From NCBI RefSeq assembly GCF_902506495.1, contig NZ_LR733264.1, positions 1,167,312-1,231,311 on the forward strand: a stretch of 64,000 bases of DNA, given 5' to 3'. The stretch is from Pseudomonas sp. 8O. GTDB lineage: Bacteria; Pseudomonadota; Gammaproteobacteria; Pseudomonadales; Pseudomonadaceae. The translations under genes were made by a program, and so were the position numbers. Position 1 is the stretch's first letter. Every line of letters starts with the position of its first letter. The notes beneath the pieces are model-generated. The model searched no databases and was not told where the DNA came from. It saw only the letters and a program-made list of their open reading frames with translations. Positions 30,076-39,017 of this stretch are shown here, in pieces.

Positions 30076-32507
30076 GGCTGACCGTCCTGCTGCAGGCAGG
30101 CGAGGGGGCCGACCACGGCCATTTCCACGGCGCTGTCGTCCAGCGAGAAGCGGCTGCTGCAGCTGCCGCCATCGGCCAGGAGTACCTCCAGTTGGTTGTC
30201 CTTCGCCAGCCCTTCGAAATACAACTGGCCGTCCCAGCCGATGTAGGTGCGCTGACCGCTGGGGCGATGCAGCACCTGGCTGCCGCGTGGCAGTGGTTGT
30301 CCCAGGCCGTCGACCAACTGGATGCTGGCTGACAGGCTCATCACCATGGGGAAGGCGAGCAATGCGCCGCTGCCCTGGTGCACGGCGATGCGCTTCTGGG
30401 TTTCCGACAGTTGCAGGTTGCTCGGCAGATTCAGCAGGTCGACTTCGTACTGGCCGGGGTAGTAAGACGGCACCCAGGGCACCAGCAGGTAACCTGCCGA
30501 GTCGGTACGACCCAGCAATTGATGTTCGTAGCGCACGGGCACATCTGAATAACCCTCGGTGCTGACCAGCACGAAGGCATCGTCGATCCGGTTGCTGGCG
30601 AATACCTGGCCCTGCATGGCCACCAGCGAGCCGCTGACGCCGCCCCACCGGGTAGTGATGCCGTCGTTCTGGTAGGCGCCTGCCTGCACCTGTGCATGTT
30701 GGGTACGCCACGTCAGGTCAGCCTGGCGGTATTCATTGTCGCCGCCGGCATAGCCAAGGTTCCAGCCCAGACCGCCGTCGCTGGGTGGGTTGCGGCTGTA
30801 ATTGGCGCGTGCGCGCTGGTTACCGTTGCTGTCTCGCTCCACGCCTGTGGTCAGAGTGGAGTACAGGTCGAACGGGATGACCAGTTGTGCCTGGATGGCA
30901 TGCGAGGCGTCGTCCAGCTGGCGGTTGAGGGAGAGAAAGAAGCTGGCGCTGCCCCACAGGCTGCGTGACCAGGACAGGTTGAGCAGGCGTGTGCGCCGCC
31001 CGCTGTGTTCCTCACTGGCGAAGTAGCCGATGCCGAATGATCCTAGCCCCTCCGGGCTGAAACTGAAGGTCAGTTGATCGAGGATCTTGCTCAGCGGGCC
31101 GCCGGCCAGGTCGTTATCCAGGGCGTTCGCGACGCTCAGGTCGGCATAGCCCGAGGTGCGCTGGATGCGCTGCGCGGTGATGCCGAAGCGACGCGCGTAG
31201 TAGCTGTAGCCGAGGCTGTACTGCTGGCCGTTGCCGATACCGCTGCTCTGGCTCACGGAACTGGTCAGGGTGCCCATCAGACCAAGTCCGACGGTAGCGC
31301 CGATACCAGCCTGGCGCAGGCCTGCGCCGGCTTCGGCATGGCTTTCCAGGGTGAGGCTGTCGGTCAGGCCATAGCGCAGGCTGCCGCTGCTCACCAGGCT
31401 GCCGTAGGAAAAATCGTCCACGCCATAGTTGCGGCGCAGTTTGCCCAGCGACAGGGAGAAGTCCGAAAGCCCCTGGCGCAGCAGGGTATCGGTCACATAA
31501 AAGGGTACGGTGGTGGATACCTGGCGCCCCAGCACATCCGTGGTCACCAGCGTCGCGGTGCCGGCGCCGCTGATGTAAGGCACGGTGTTGAGGGTAAAGG
31601 GGCCGGGGCGCAGCTCCTGTTGACCGAGGCGGGCGTCGTCGATGAACAGATCCACGGTGCTGGGCACTGCAGCATCGCCATCGAACCGCGGTAATGGGTA
31701 AGTGACCAAGTCCGGACGCAAAGAGAAGTTGCGTGAAATCTGCAGCCCACCAAGGCGGACCGCGCTGTTCCAGGTCAGCGCGCCGGTGATCAGGTCGCCA
31801 GCGCTGAGGCTGAGCATGCGTTGTTGATCGTTGAAACGCCAGGTGCTGTCGTAGCGGGTATAGCCATCGCGATAGCCCGGCCCGGAGAAACTGTGGCGAT
31901 AGACGCCCGTGTTGGAAATCATGCCGAAGCCGTCGAACACCCGCTGTTCCAGCCAGGTGTTGGCGTAGTGGCCAGCGTTGTCGGTGTGGTTGTAGTAGAG
32001 GTCATAGTTGAACAGCACGCCGAACGCACTCTGCGCCTGCATCGGCTCGCTCAGGCTGCTGGGGCCGAAACGCTGATGTGGCAGCCATTCGCTGGGCAGG
32101 GTGAGCAGCAGACGCTGGCTGTCCTGTTGATATTCGCTGCGCAGGGTGTCGATCCGGTCCAGAGCGACCCAGGGCGTCGTCTCCGAGGGCAGGCGCACGC
32201 CTGCGGCGAGCAGATCGTCGCGTTGGGCGAATAAACGGCCCTGATGTTCTCTCACTTCCACCACCTTGCCGCTGGACAGCTCATTGACGATCAACTCCAG
32301 GTAGAGCAACTGCGCCTCGGCGAACTGCTGTGCGTCATCGCCATGGGCTGACGGGACTGACAGCAAGGTGGCCAGTAGCAGCAGTACCAGCGATCTACTC
32401 AGCGGCCAGCGGCTGCTTCTGTCGACTTTCGTTGATGCGTGCCTGCACCTGGCCGCTGCGCACGCCTGTCGGCAGAGGCCAGCGCATCTGCGCACCAGGT
32501 AGCACAT
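30072..32507 (-). CDS. csuD: Csu outer-membrane usher
   Basis: A fimbrial usher of about 780 residues from its signal peptide (LVLLLLATLLSVPSAHGDDAQ). It shows the PapC-like N-terminal domain (LYLELIVNELSSGKV), the beta-barrel region, the plug motif region 'VPYISGAGTATLVTTDVLGR' and C-terminal 'CSSRFSLDD'. It translocates and polymerises Csu pilins through the outer membrane. The start is uncertain. The nearest canonical in-frame start codon before the signal peptide is the ATG at 32507, inside csuC, which would add about 35 odd residues. A CTG at 32402, overlapping the csuC stop, would fit the signal peptide better. The end overlaps csuE. Confidence 0.88.
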   Translation of the reverse strand: MCYLVRRCAGLCRQACAAARCRHASTKVDRSSRWPLSRSLVLLLLATLLSVPSAHGDDAQQFAEAQLLYLELIVNELSSGKVVEVREHQGRLFAQRDDLLAAGVRLPSETTPWVALDRIDTLRSEYQQDSQRLLLTLPSEWLPHQRFGPSSLSEPMQAQSAFGVLFNYDLYYNHTDNAGHYANTWLEQRVFDGFGMISNTGVYRHSFSGPGYRDGYTRYDSTWRFNDQQRMLSLSAGDLITGALTWNSAVRLGGLQISRNFSLRPDLVTYPLPRFDGDAAVPSTVDLFIDDARLGQQELRPGPFTLNTVPYISGAGTATLVTTDVLGRQVSTTVPFYVTDTLLRQGLSDFSLSLGKLRRNYGVDDFSYGSLVSSGSLRYGLTDSLTLESHAEAGAGLRQAGIGATVGLGLMGTLTSSVSQSSGIGNGQQYSLGYSYYARRFGITAQRIQRTSGYADLSVANALDNDLAGGPLSKILDQLTFSFSPEGLGSFGIGYFASEEHSGRRTRLLNLSWSRSLWGSASFFLSLNRQLDDASHAIQAQLVIPFDLYSTLTTGVERDSNGNQRARANYSRNPPSDGGLGWNLGYAGGDNEYRQADLTWRTQHAQVQAGAYQNDGITTRWGGVSGSLVAMQGQVFASNRIDDAFVLVSTEGYSDVPVRYEHQLLGRTDSAGYLLVPWVPSYYPGQYEVDLLNLPSNLQLSETQKRIAVHQGSGALLAFPMVMSLSASIQLVDGLGQPLPRGSQVLHRPSGQRTYIGWDGQLYFEGLAKDNQLEVLLADGGSCSSRFSLDDSAVEMAVVGPLACLQQDGQP

Positions 32508-33153
32508 AACCGAGAAGCCCTTCGGCCAGTGGCTGTTTGCCGCTGTCTCGCGATAGATCGACCTGGGATAGCCGGGCCGGGGCGGGGCCGAGGTTGCGCA
32601 GGTAAAGGAAGGCGCCGTTGCTACCGTCAACGACGCGGTAGCGCAGATCGGGAGCCAGTGGCTGGCCCTGGCCTGGCGCATCTCGCGCACCGTCATCCAG
32701 ATAGGCCCCAGGCCCGACCACGAACAAGGGCACCGAGTAACGCATCTGGAATTGCACGCCCAATTGGGACGGCCGCGGTTGTGGCGGCAAAACCTCGTCG
32801 ACCAGCACACGGTAGGTGCGCAGCGTGCCGGCACTCGGCGGCTCCAGGTTGACCAGCCTGACCAGCTGCCGCTTGCCCGGTTGCAGCGTTGCCATTGGCG
32901 GGCTGCCCACGACCTGCTTCTGCGACGTCAGGCGATCTTCGAATTCCTCCTGCTCCCAGGCCAGTACGCGCACCTGCACATCCACTGGTTCCTGCCCGCG
33001 ATTCTCCAGCCACAGCGCGGCTGATTTCTGTCGATCGGCTTCGATCAGCGGATTGATCGGCCAGATCAGGATGGAGCTGGCAGCCTGTATGGCCAGACTC
33101 GCCAGCGCTGTGGTCAGCGCCAGGCAGCAGGCGAAGAGGGGGCGTGTGCTCAT
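32395..33153 (-). CDS. csuC: Csu periplasmic chaperone
   Basis: A 252-residue chaperone of the archaic (sigma) pilus type: signal peptide to about residue 25, then two immunoglobulin-like domains ('SILIWPINPLIEADRQKSAALWLENRG' opening strand, 'LQPGKRQLVRLVN' subunit-binding strand). It binds pilin subunits by donor-strand complementation and delivers them to the usher. It starts three bp after the csuB stop. Its end overlaps the upstream part of the usher gene. Order and size match csuC. Confidence 0.9.
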   Translation of the reverse strand: MSTRPLFACCLALTTALASLAIQAASSILIWPINPLIEADRQKSAALWLENRGQEPVDVQVRVLAWEQEEFEDRLTSQKQVVGSPPMATLQPGKRQLVRLVNLEPPSAGTLRTYRVLVDEVLPPQPRPSQLGVQFQMRYSVPLFVVGPGAYLDDGARDAPGQGQPLAPDLRYRVVDGSNGAFLYLRNLGPAPARLSQVDLSRDSGKQPLAEGLLGYVLPGAQMRWPLPTGVRSGQVQARINESRQKQPLAAE

Positions 33154-33156
33154 GAT

Positions 33157-33729
33157 TCAATAACTCACGGTCACGGTGACGGTGTCGGTATAGATGCCGG
33201 CCGAAGGCAACGGGCTGACACTGAACAGGCGGGCATAGACCGTGTAGGTCTGGGTGGCGCCGCCAACAGGGAAATTGATGCTCATGCGCGTGCCTCCGTT
33301 GCTGCCGTCGCCCCAGATGATGCTGCGTGCGGCGTCCTGGTACAGCTGGTAGCGCAGGCGCTCCGCGCCACGCGCCAGGTAGCGTCCGCCGGCCACGCTG
33401 CCGGTATTGAGCCCGGCATTGAGCGACAGCGTGACGGCAGTGCCGGGAGAGCACTGCAGTACGATGGACCCATTGTCTGGTGTGCTGGCCGCATCCAGGT
33501 TGCTGGGCAGGGTGCTGACCTGGCCGAATGAAATGTTGCCGAACGAGGTGGCGTCGCTGCCCCCGGCACCGAGCAGACAGCCCGGTACGATTTCCGCGCG
33601 CAACTGGAAGCTCTGGCTGACGATCTGGTCGTTGATGCCCGTGTCGCCACGAGCCGGCAAGGCGTGCATGACCAGTACGGTCAGGCAGAGAAGGTGAGTG
33701 ACCACGAGTGAATGGGCCCGGCACGGCAT
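33157..33729 (-). CDS. csuB: Csu minor pilin (SCPU domain)
   Basis: A 190-residue SCPU-domain pilin. The chosen ATG shares one base with the csuA stop (TGATG) and gives a signal peptide ending PARGDTG. The mature part has the paired cysteines (VPGCLLG and LQCSPG), the conserved 'YQLYQDAARSIIWGDGS' and the final strand 'GIYTDTVTVTVSY'. The longer upstream reading is antisense-like in composition and overlaps csuA. Third pilin of the operon, assigned to csuB by order. Confidence 0.87.
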   Translation of the reverse strand: MPCRAHSLVVTHLLCLTVLVMHALPARGDTGINDQIVSQSFQLRAEIVPGCLLGAGGSDATSFGNISFGQVSTLPSNLDAASTPDNGSIVLQCSPGTAVTLSLNAGLNTGSVAGGRYLARGAERLRYQLYQDAARSIIWGDGSNGGTRMSINFPVGGATQTYTVYARLFSVSPLPSAGIYTDTVTVTVSY

Positions 33730-34229
33730 CACCAACTCACCGTGACGGTCAGGGTATCGCTGTAGCTTCCGGGAGGCGGGGCATTCTGTGCCGGCACGCG
33801 GGCGTAGATTGCCAGCCACTGATCCTGGCCATTGCCGGTGGCGCTGACTCCCGTGCTGTTGTCCCAGACGATGGCGTAGTCCGCGCCGGTGTAAAGGTTG
33901 TAGCTGATTACGGCGGAGTCGGGACCGACCATCTGCCGATTGTTGGTGGTGCCGCTGTAGCCGGCATTGATCAGTACGCGATAGGGGATGTTCTGCTGGC
34001 AATTGACGCGCAAGGCACCTGCGTCTGGTTGACCAACCAGGGTAAGCAGGTTGTCGAGTCTGAGGTGGGTGCCGAAATCCAGGGTCCCGAAGCTGACGCC
34101 CGAACCGCTGCTGCTGCCCGCCTGACAGGCCGGTAACACCTCGACATTCAGGCCGATGGTGGCGGTCTTGTCGACTGCCGGCAGGACTGCTGGGGCCATC
34201 AAAAGCAGGGAGGCGATCAGGCAGCGCAT
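33729..34229 (-). CDS. csuA: Csu minor pilin (SCPU domain)
   Basis: A 166-residue SCPU-domain pilin with a short signal peptide (MRCLIASLLLMAPAVLPAV). Family markers are the cysteines in 'LPACQAGSS' and 'RVNCQQNIPY', the 'SYNLYTGADYAIVWDN' strand and the final 'GSYSDTLTVTVSW'. It lies 52 bp after the major pilin gene and is coupled to csuB. Assigned to csuA by order. Confidence 0.87.
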   Translation of the reverse strand: MRCLIASLLLMAPAVLPAVDKTATIGLNVEVLPACQAGSSSGSGVSFGTLDFGTHLRLDNLLTLVGQPDAGALRVNCQQNIPYRVLINAGYSGTTNNRQMVGPDSAVISYNLYTGADYAIVWDNSTGVSATGNGQDQWLAIYARVPAQNAPPPGSYSDTLTVTVSW

Positions 34230-34281
34230 GGCTATTCTTCCCGGAAAAGTTCGAGATCCTCTTGCTTTGGGTGTGTGGTAC

Positions 34282-34815
34282 CTACCAGGCGATGGTGACT
34301 TGTACGGTGTCCGTGTAGGTACCTGGGCTTGGGGTGGTCTGTGAGGGCACGCGGCCGTAGACGATCATTTCTTCGTTGGCACCGGTGCCAGTGCCGGAAA
34401 GCACTGTGCCTGTGGCGCCACCGTCTCCCCAGGGTTCGGTGCGGCTGCTGTCCTGATAGAGGTTGTAGGCGACGTACTCACCGGCATTGATCATGCGCCT
34501 TTGGCTGCCGGACGCGTTCTGCCCGGCGCTCAGTGCAACGCTGTAGTCGGTTCCCAAGCTGCATTGCAAGCCAAACGAGCTGCCCCCGGCGCTGCCGAAG
34601 GAGCGGCCATCGATCAGGTTGGCGAGGTCGTTGTAGTCACCGAAGGACAGTGATCCGAAGGTGTTGCTGGAGCCGCCGGCCGTGCCGTTGGTTACCGTGC
34701 AGCCGGTGCCGATGGTGATCTGAACGTTGAGTTGACCTTGCAGCTCGCCGGCAGAGAAAGCCGGTGCAGCGAAGAGCGAAAGTGCCAGGGCGGCGGTTCT
34801 CGTGACGGGCTTCAT
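34282..34815 (-). CDS. csuA/B: Csu major pilin (SCPU domain)
   Basis: A 177-residue SCPU-domain pilin, the first gene of the six-gene csu operon and therefore the likely main shaft subunit. Signal peptide MKPVTRTAALALSLFAAPAFSA; 'LNVQITIGTGCTV' at the mature N-terminus (donor strand), second cysteine in 'LQCSLGTDYSVALSAG', and 'YNLYQDSSRTEPWGDG' and 'GTYTDTVQVTIAW' at the end. GAAGGGA precedes the ATG. The 220-bp gap to the siderophore operon upstream should hold the csu promoter. No specific regulator site was recognised. Confidence 0.9.
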   Translation of the reverse strand: MKPVTRTAALALSLFAAPAFSAGELQGQLNVQITIGTGCTVTNGTAGGSSNTFGSLSFGDYNDLANLIDGRSFGSAGGSSFGLQCSLGTDYSVALSAGQNASGSQRRMINAGEYVAYNLYQDSSRTEPWGDGGATGTVLSGTGTGANEEMIVYGRVPSQTTPSPGTYTDTVQVTIAW

Positions 34816-35036
34816 CGGTCGAGTCCCTTCGAAATGGAGTTGTTTGGACCATAGTCCAGACCTCCCCCGTGCTCAAAGAATGCGCATTCTCGGCTTGAGC
34901 GGCCGTAACTCAGTTTGGATATATAACTGATTGATTGGTCGGCAAAACTCTGTCCGTGTAAGAGATGGCGACATATTTCATGAGGTGATCTCCTACATGT
35001 TTTTAAGATGATGATGGCAAGATGATTCCCTGCTGC

Positions 35037-35858
35037 TCAAAGCCTGCTGACCCCCGCAATCACTGGCGTGCCGCTCAGCGGATCGCGCAGCAGCGTGCAA
35101 CGTACGCCGTAAAGACGCTCGACCAGATCCGACGTGACGATCTCATCCGGGCGGCCGCTGGCGACGATCCGGCCCTGGTGCATGGCGATCAGGTGATCGG
35201 CGTAGCGGCAGGCGCTGGAGAGGTCGTGTACCACCATGACGATGGTCTTGCCGGCTGCAGCGAGTTGGCGGATCAGTTCGAACACTTCGATCTGATGGCC
35301 CAGGTCCAGTGCCGAGGTGGGTTCGTCGAGCAGTAGCAGAGGCGTGGCCTGGGCGATGGCCATGGCGATCCAGGCGCGCTGGCGCTGACCACCGGACATC
35401 GACTCCAGCGGCCGGTCGGCCAGTTCCAGCAGATCGGCGGCGACCAGTGCCGCATCGACGATGGCCTGGTCTTCCTCGCTCCACTGGCGCAGCAGGCTCT
35501 GGTGCGGCTGGCGGCCGAAGCGGATCAGTTCGCTGACCGTCAGGCCGTCTGGGGCGCTGGCATCTTGCGGCAGCAGTGCAAGCCTACGCGCCACTTCACG
35601 TGACGGCAGGCTGCCGATGGCCTTGCTGTCGAGCAGGACGCTGCCTGATAAGGGTTTGTGCAAACGAGCCAGGCCGGCAAGCAGGGTGGATTTGCCGCAG
35701 CCGTTGGGGCCGACGATGGCGCTTACCTGGCCGCTGGGAATCATCAGGTCGAGGTTTTCGATGATGCGGGTCTGGGCATAGCCCATGCTCAGGTCGCGGG
35801 CTTCGAGGCGCACGTCGGACTGGCGTGCGTCGCCGAGCAGTGAGGAAAGCAGGGTCAT
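35037..35858 (-). CDS. Siderophore-type ABC transporter ATPase (FepC/FecE family)
   Basis: A 273-residue ATPase with Walker A GPNGCGKST, Q-loop 'LALLPQDASAPDGLTV', signature MSGGQRQRAWIAMA and Walker B 'LLLLDEPTSALD', then 'VVHDLSSACRYADHLI'. This is the iron-chelate family pattern. AAGGAG precedes the ATG, which overlaps the permease stop by four bases. Last gene of a four-gene import operon read leftwards. It probably imports a ferric siderophore across the inner membrane. Heme or cobalamin cannot be excluded by sequence. Confidence 0.92.
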   Translation of the reverse strand: MTLLSSLLGDARQSDVRLEARDLSMGYAQTRIIENLDLMIPSGQVSAIVGPNGCGKSTLLAGLARLHKPLSGSVLLDSKAIGSLPSREVARRLALLPQDASAPDGLTVSELIRFGRQPHQSLLRQWSEEDQAIVDAALVAADLLELADRPLESMSGGQRQRAWIAMAIAQATPLLLLDEPTSALDLGHQIEVFELIRQLAAAGKTIVMVVHDLSSACRYADHLIAMHQGRIVASGRPDEIVTSDLVERLYGVRCTLLRDPLSGTPVIAGVSRL

Positions 35859-36919
35859 GTCGAGCTCCTTGGGGCCTGGCGCAGCAGAATCCACAGCAGG
35901 TAGGGGCCGCCCACCACAGCAGCGATTATGCCGACCGGGATTTCGATGGGCGCCAGCAGGGTACGACCGAGCCAGTCTGCGAGGATCATCATCAGTGCGC
36001 CGGACAGCGCCGCGTTGAGCACCGGCACGCCGTGGCGGTTGCACAGGTGGCGGGCCATTTCCGGCGCAGCCAGGGCGATCAGGCCGACCGGACCGACCAC
36101 CGCAACGGCCAGCGCCGTGAGCCAGACGCACAGCGCCAGGGTGAGCAGGCGCATGCGTTGTAGACGTACACCGAGGCCGATGGCGACGTTGTCGGAAAAG
36201 CGCATCAGGCTCAGGGCATTGACCAGCAGCTTGGCCAGCGGTAGGCCCGCGGCCAGGCCGATACCGAGCAGCAGAACCGAGTCGGCCGGGCGTGCATTGA
36301 GGCTGCCGACCGTCCAGGGGTAGGCGGCGTTGGCGGCATCCATGTCGCTGCGTGCCAGCATCAGGTTGGTCAGCGCGCCGAACAATGCGCCGATGGCGAT
36401 GCCGACGACGATGAAGCGATAGCCGCGTGCGCCACCGCCGGCGGCCAGGGCAAAGGTCAGTATCGCAGCGCTGGCGGCGCCGCTCAGCGCCAGGGCCGAT
36501 GGCGCCAGGCTGGTAGGTACGGCGACGATGGACGCGACGGCGAAGGCGGTGGCGCCGTTGTCGATACCGATCACCCCCGGCGTGGCCAGGCGATTGCGCG
36601 CCAGGGTCTGCAGCAGGCATCCGGCAGCCCCGAGAGCGGCGCCGCTGAGCAGGCCGGCGATCAGCCGGGGCATGCGCAGCTCCTGAATCAGGAACACCTG
36701 CAGCGCCTCGCCCTGGCCGAAGGCGGCCAGCAGGGCTTTGCTGGGCGTGAGGGCGTCGTCGCCTGCCGCCAGTATCCAGGTGGCGACAGTGGCCAGCAGC
36801 AGGCTGAGGATCAATGCGACGACCATGCTGCGCCTGTGCAGCATCAGGCTGTAGTCACCCAGGCGCAGCAGGTGATGGCCGGCCGGGGCGAGCAGGGGGC
36901 GTGAGGAAGAAATATTCAT
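35855..36919 (-). CDS. Siderophore-type ABC permease 2 (FecD/FepG family)
   Basis: A 354-residue FecCD-type permease with about nine to ten membrane segments. It carries 'LSGAALGAAGCLLQTLARNRLATPGVIGID' and the ATPase contact region near 'VGPVGLIALAAPEMARHL'. The start MNISSS lies one base after the upstream permease stop and gives a plausible N-terminal cytoplasmic tail of about 45 residues. A 13-codon longer start lacks support. It forms a heterodimeric channel with the permease encoded before it. Confidence 0.92.
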   Translation of the reverse strand: MNISSSRPLLAPAGHHLLRLGDYSLMLHRRSMVVALILSLLLATVATWILAAGDDALTPSKALLAAFGQGEALQVFLIQELRMPRLIAGLLSGAALGAAGCLLQTLARNRLATPGVIGIDNGATAFAVASIVAVPTSLAPSALALSGAASAAILTFALAAGGGARGYRFIVVGIAIGALFGALTNLMLARSDMDAANAAYPWTVGSLNARPADSVLLLGIGLAAGLPLAKLLVNALSLMRFSDNVAIGLGVRLQRMRLLTLALCVWLTALAVAVVGPVGLIALAAPEMARHLCNRHGVPVLNAALSGALMMILADWLGRTLLAPIEIPVGIIAAVVGGPYLLWILLRQAPRSST

Positions 36920-36920
36920 G

Positions 36921-37922
36921 TCACAGGGTCGGCAAGCGGTGGTTGCGCACCACGGCAATCAGGATCGGCGCGCCGACGAAGGCGGTCACCACGCCCACCG
37001 GCAGTTCGTAGGGGCGCACCAGCAGGCGCGAGATGACGTCAGCCAGCAGCAGGACGCAGGGGCCGAGCAGCATGCTCAAGCCCAGGGTGCGGCGGATGTC
37101 CGAGCCGACCAGGCGACGTGCGATGTAGGGCACGATCAGACCGATAAAGGCGATGGGGCCGGCTGCAGCGGTGGCGGTGCCGACCAGGATTGCGACCGCA
37201 AGCAAGGTGCCCAGGCGCGTCAGTTGCGGATGGTGACCCAGGCCGCTGGCGACGCGCTCGCCCAGCGCCAGGGCCGCCAGCGGACGCACCACCAGTAGCG
37301 CCATCAACAGTCCGCCGAGCAACCCCGGCAGGCTCCAGTCGAGCGTGTCCAGCGGGCGACCCGCCAGGGCACCGATGACCCAGAAGCGCATTTCATCGGC
37401 GGTGCGCTGGTCCCATAACAGCAGCAGGCTACTGAGCGCGCCAAGCATGCTGGAGAACGCGGCGCCGGCCAGCACCAGGCGTACGGGATCGTCACCGACG
37501 CCACGCATACGCGTGACCAGCAATACCAGCACGCAACCGACAAGCGAGCCGAGCATCGCCACGCCCAGATGCAGGCTGGCAGCCGAGGCGCCCAGGTTGA
37601 TCGCCAGCACCACGGCGAACGAGGCGCCGGCGCTGACCCCGAGCAATCCGGGTTCGGCCAGCGGGTTGCGCGTCACCGCTTGCAGCAGCACACCGGCCGC
37701 GCCAAGGGCGAGGCCGACCAACAGGGCCAGTTCGGTGCGCACCCAGCGCAGTTCGAAGACGATGAAGCGAGCATCCTCATCACTGCCGCCGAGCAGGGCT
37801 TGCAGGCTGGGCAGGATGCCGATGTCACCCGCGCCCAACAGCAGGCTCGCGACGCACAAAAGCAACAGGCACACAGCCGTGTAGCTCAGCGCCTGAGGGA
37901 CGGAAAGGCGTGCAGCGAGCAT
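36921..37922 (-). CDS. Siderophore-type ABC permease 1 (FecC/FepD family)
   Basis: A 333-residue FecCD-family permease with the conserved 'GAAGVLLQAVTRNPLAEPGLLGVSAGA' region and the coupling motif 'AGPIAFIGLIVPYIARRLVGSD'. The start shares one base with the binding-protein stop (TGATG). It pairs with the second permease for iron-chelate uptake. The length is typical. Confidence 0.93.
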   Translation of the reverse strand: MLAARLSVPQALSYTAVCLLLLCVASLLLGAGDIGILPSLQALLGGSDEDARFIVFELRWVRTELALLVGLALGAAGVLLQAVTRNPLAEPGLLGVSAGASFAVVLAINLGASAASLHLGVAMLGSLVGCVLVLLVTRMRGVGDDPVRLVLAGAAFSSMLGALSSLLLLWDQRTADEMRFWVIGALAGRPLDTLDWSLPGLLGGLLMALLVVRPLAALALGERVASGLGHHPQLTRLGTLLAVAILVGTATAAAGPIAFIGLIVPYIARRLVGSDIRRTLGLSMLLGPCVLLLADVISRLLVRPYELPVGVVTAFVGAPILIAVVRNHRLPTL

Positions 37923-38836
37923 CAGTCGAGCAGAGCCTTCTCCACGTCATCGAGTACCTGTTGAGCCGCCAGGTAACCGGAGCTGCTGCTCCAGATCTGG
38001 CCGTCGACGGTCACCACATGACCGTCGACGACGGCTGACAGGCGAGTGAAGGCAGGTTGCTTGCGCGCGTCTTCCAGGGCCTTGCGACCATCCGGATTGA
38101 GCGTGGCGAGGAAGATCCAGTCGGCATTGATGCGTGACAGGTTCTCCAGACTCAGCACGTCGCTGTGCGGCTTCTGCGCCTGGGCTGCGGCCAGCTCGTT
38201 GGCGCGCAGGCCGAGGTCGTTCAGCAACTGGCCAACGAACAGGTGGCTGGACATGATCACCGGCCCTTGCGGGTTCCAGCGCACCACGCTGACTGCCTGG
38301 CCCTGCGGCAGACGGTGGCGCAGTTCGGCGCTGCGTTTGTCGATTTCGGCGAGGCGTTGTTGGCCTTCTTCCTGTTTGCCGAGGGCCTGGGCGTAGGTCA
38401 GGTAGGTCTTGCGCCAGTCCTGGAAGGAATTGCCGGTGGGCACCACGGTGGGCGCCATCAGGCTCAGTTTGGCGTACAGATCGCGTGACAGGTCGCTGGA
38501 GGCCAGTACCAGGTCCGGCTGCAGGCGCAGGATGGCCTCCAGGTTGGGCTCGCGTACGCTGCCCACCAGGGTGATCTTGCCTGCCGTGGTCTTGAGATAG
38601 TCCGGCACGTCGTCGCCGCCGCGACTGGCTAGAGTGCCGACCGGCTGTATGCCGAGTGACAGCGCCGCATCCAGGGCGCTGTCGCCCAGTGCAACCACGC
38701 GCTGCGCAGTGCCGCTGATTTTCACTGGGCCGTAGGCGCTGTCCAGCGTGCGTTCGCTGGCGTGCAGGGGCAGGGCGAGCAGCAGCGACGTGGTAATCGC
38801 CGCCGCAGTGCGTTGCAGGTGAGAGCGGATAGACAT
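37922..38836 (-). CDS. Iron-siderophore-type substrate-binding protein
   Basis: A 304-residue FecB/FepB-like periplasmic protein: signal peptide MSIRSHLQRTAAAITTSLLLALPLHA, then 'GPVKISGTAQRVVALGDSALDAAL', the two-lobed fold with a rigid helix, and 'GSVREPNLEAILRLQPDLVLAS' typical of the family. It is the first gene of the operon. I chose the internal ATG because it begins the signal peptide. A start 20 codons earlier would not. A Fur-like sequence lies about 80 bp upstream. Confidence 0.9.
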   Translation of the reverse strand: MSIRSHLQRTAAAITTSLLLALPLHASERTLDSAYGPVKISGTAQRVVALGDSALDAALSLGIQPVGTLASRGGDDVPDYLKTTAGKITLVGSVREPNLEAILRLQPDLVLASSDLSRDLYAKLSLMAPTVVPTGNSFQDWRKTYLTYAQALGKQEEGQQRLAEIDKRSAELRHRLPQGQAVSVVRWNPQGPVIMSSHLFVGQLLNDLGLRANELAAAQAQKPHSDVLSLENLSRINADWIFLATLNPDGRKALEDARKQPAFTRLSAVVDGHVVTVDGQIWSSSSGYLAAQQVLDDVEKALLD

Positions 38837-38915
38837 GCTGGACTCCGGGTCTAGACGAGTAGCGGCAAGCGCTGCTTCAGGCAGGATCGAAAGCAAGCTA
38901 TCTTTTACTAGGCGA

Positions 38916-38934
38916 GTTAATGAAAATCCATCGC
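38916..38934. promoter_or_regulatory. Possible Fur box
   Basis: GTTAATGAAAATCCATCGC matches the 19-bp Fur consensus GATAATGATAATCATTATC at 14 positions. It lies 80 bp upstream of the siderophore-binding-protein start, a sensible place for iron repression. The right half is poor. Confidence 0.42.
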
Positions 38935-39017
38935 ATTTACGAAGTGTTTACAGGATGCAAGCGCTGAATGAGCCGGTGGCGCCCGAGCCTTGTCATGAGG
39001 CTCGGGCCTGCTGCTGC

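Noticed and set aside
29110..30711. Reading csuE as a 533-residue protein starting inside csuD
   Set aside because: The extra N-terminal part is an out-of-frame reading of the usher gene. The true start overlaps the usher stop and begins a signal peptide.
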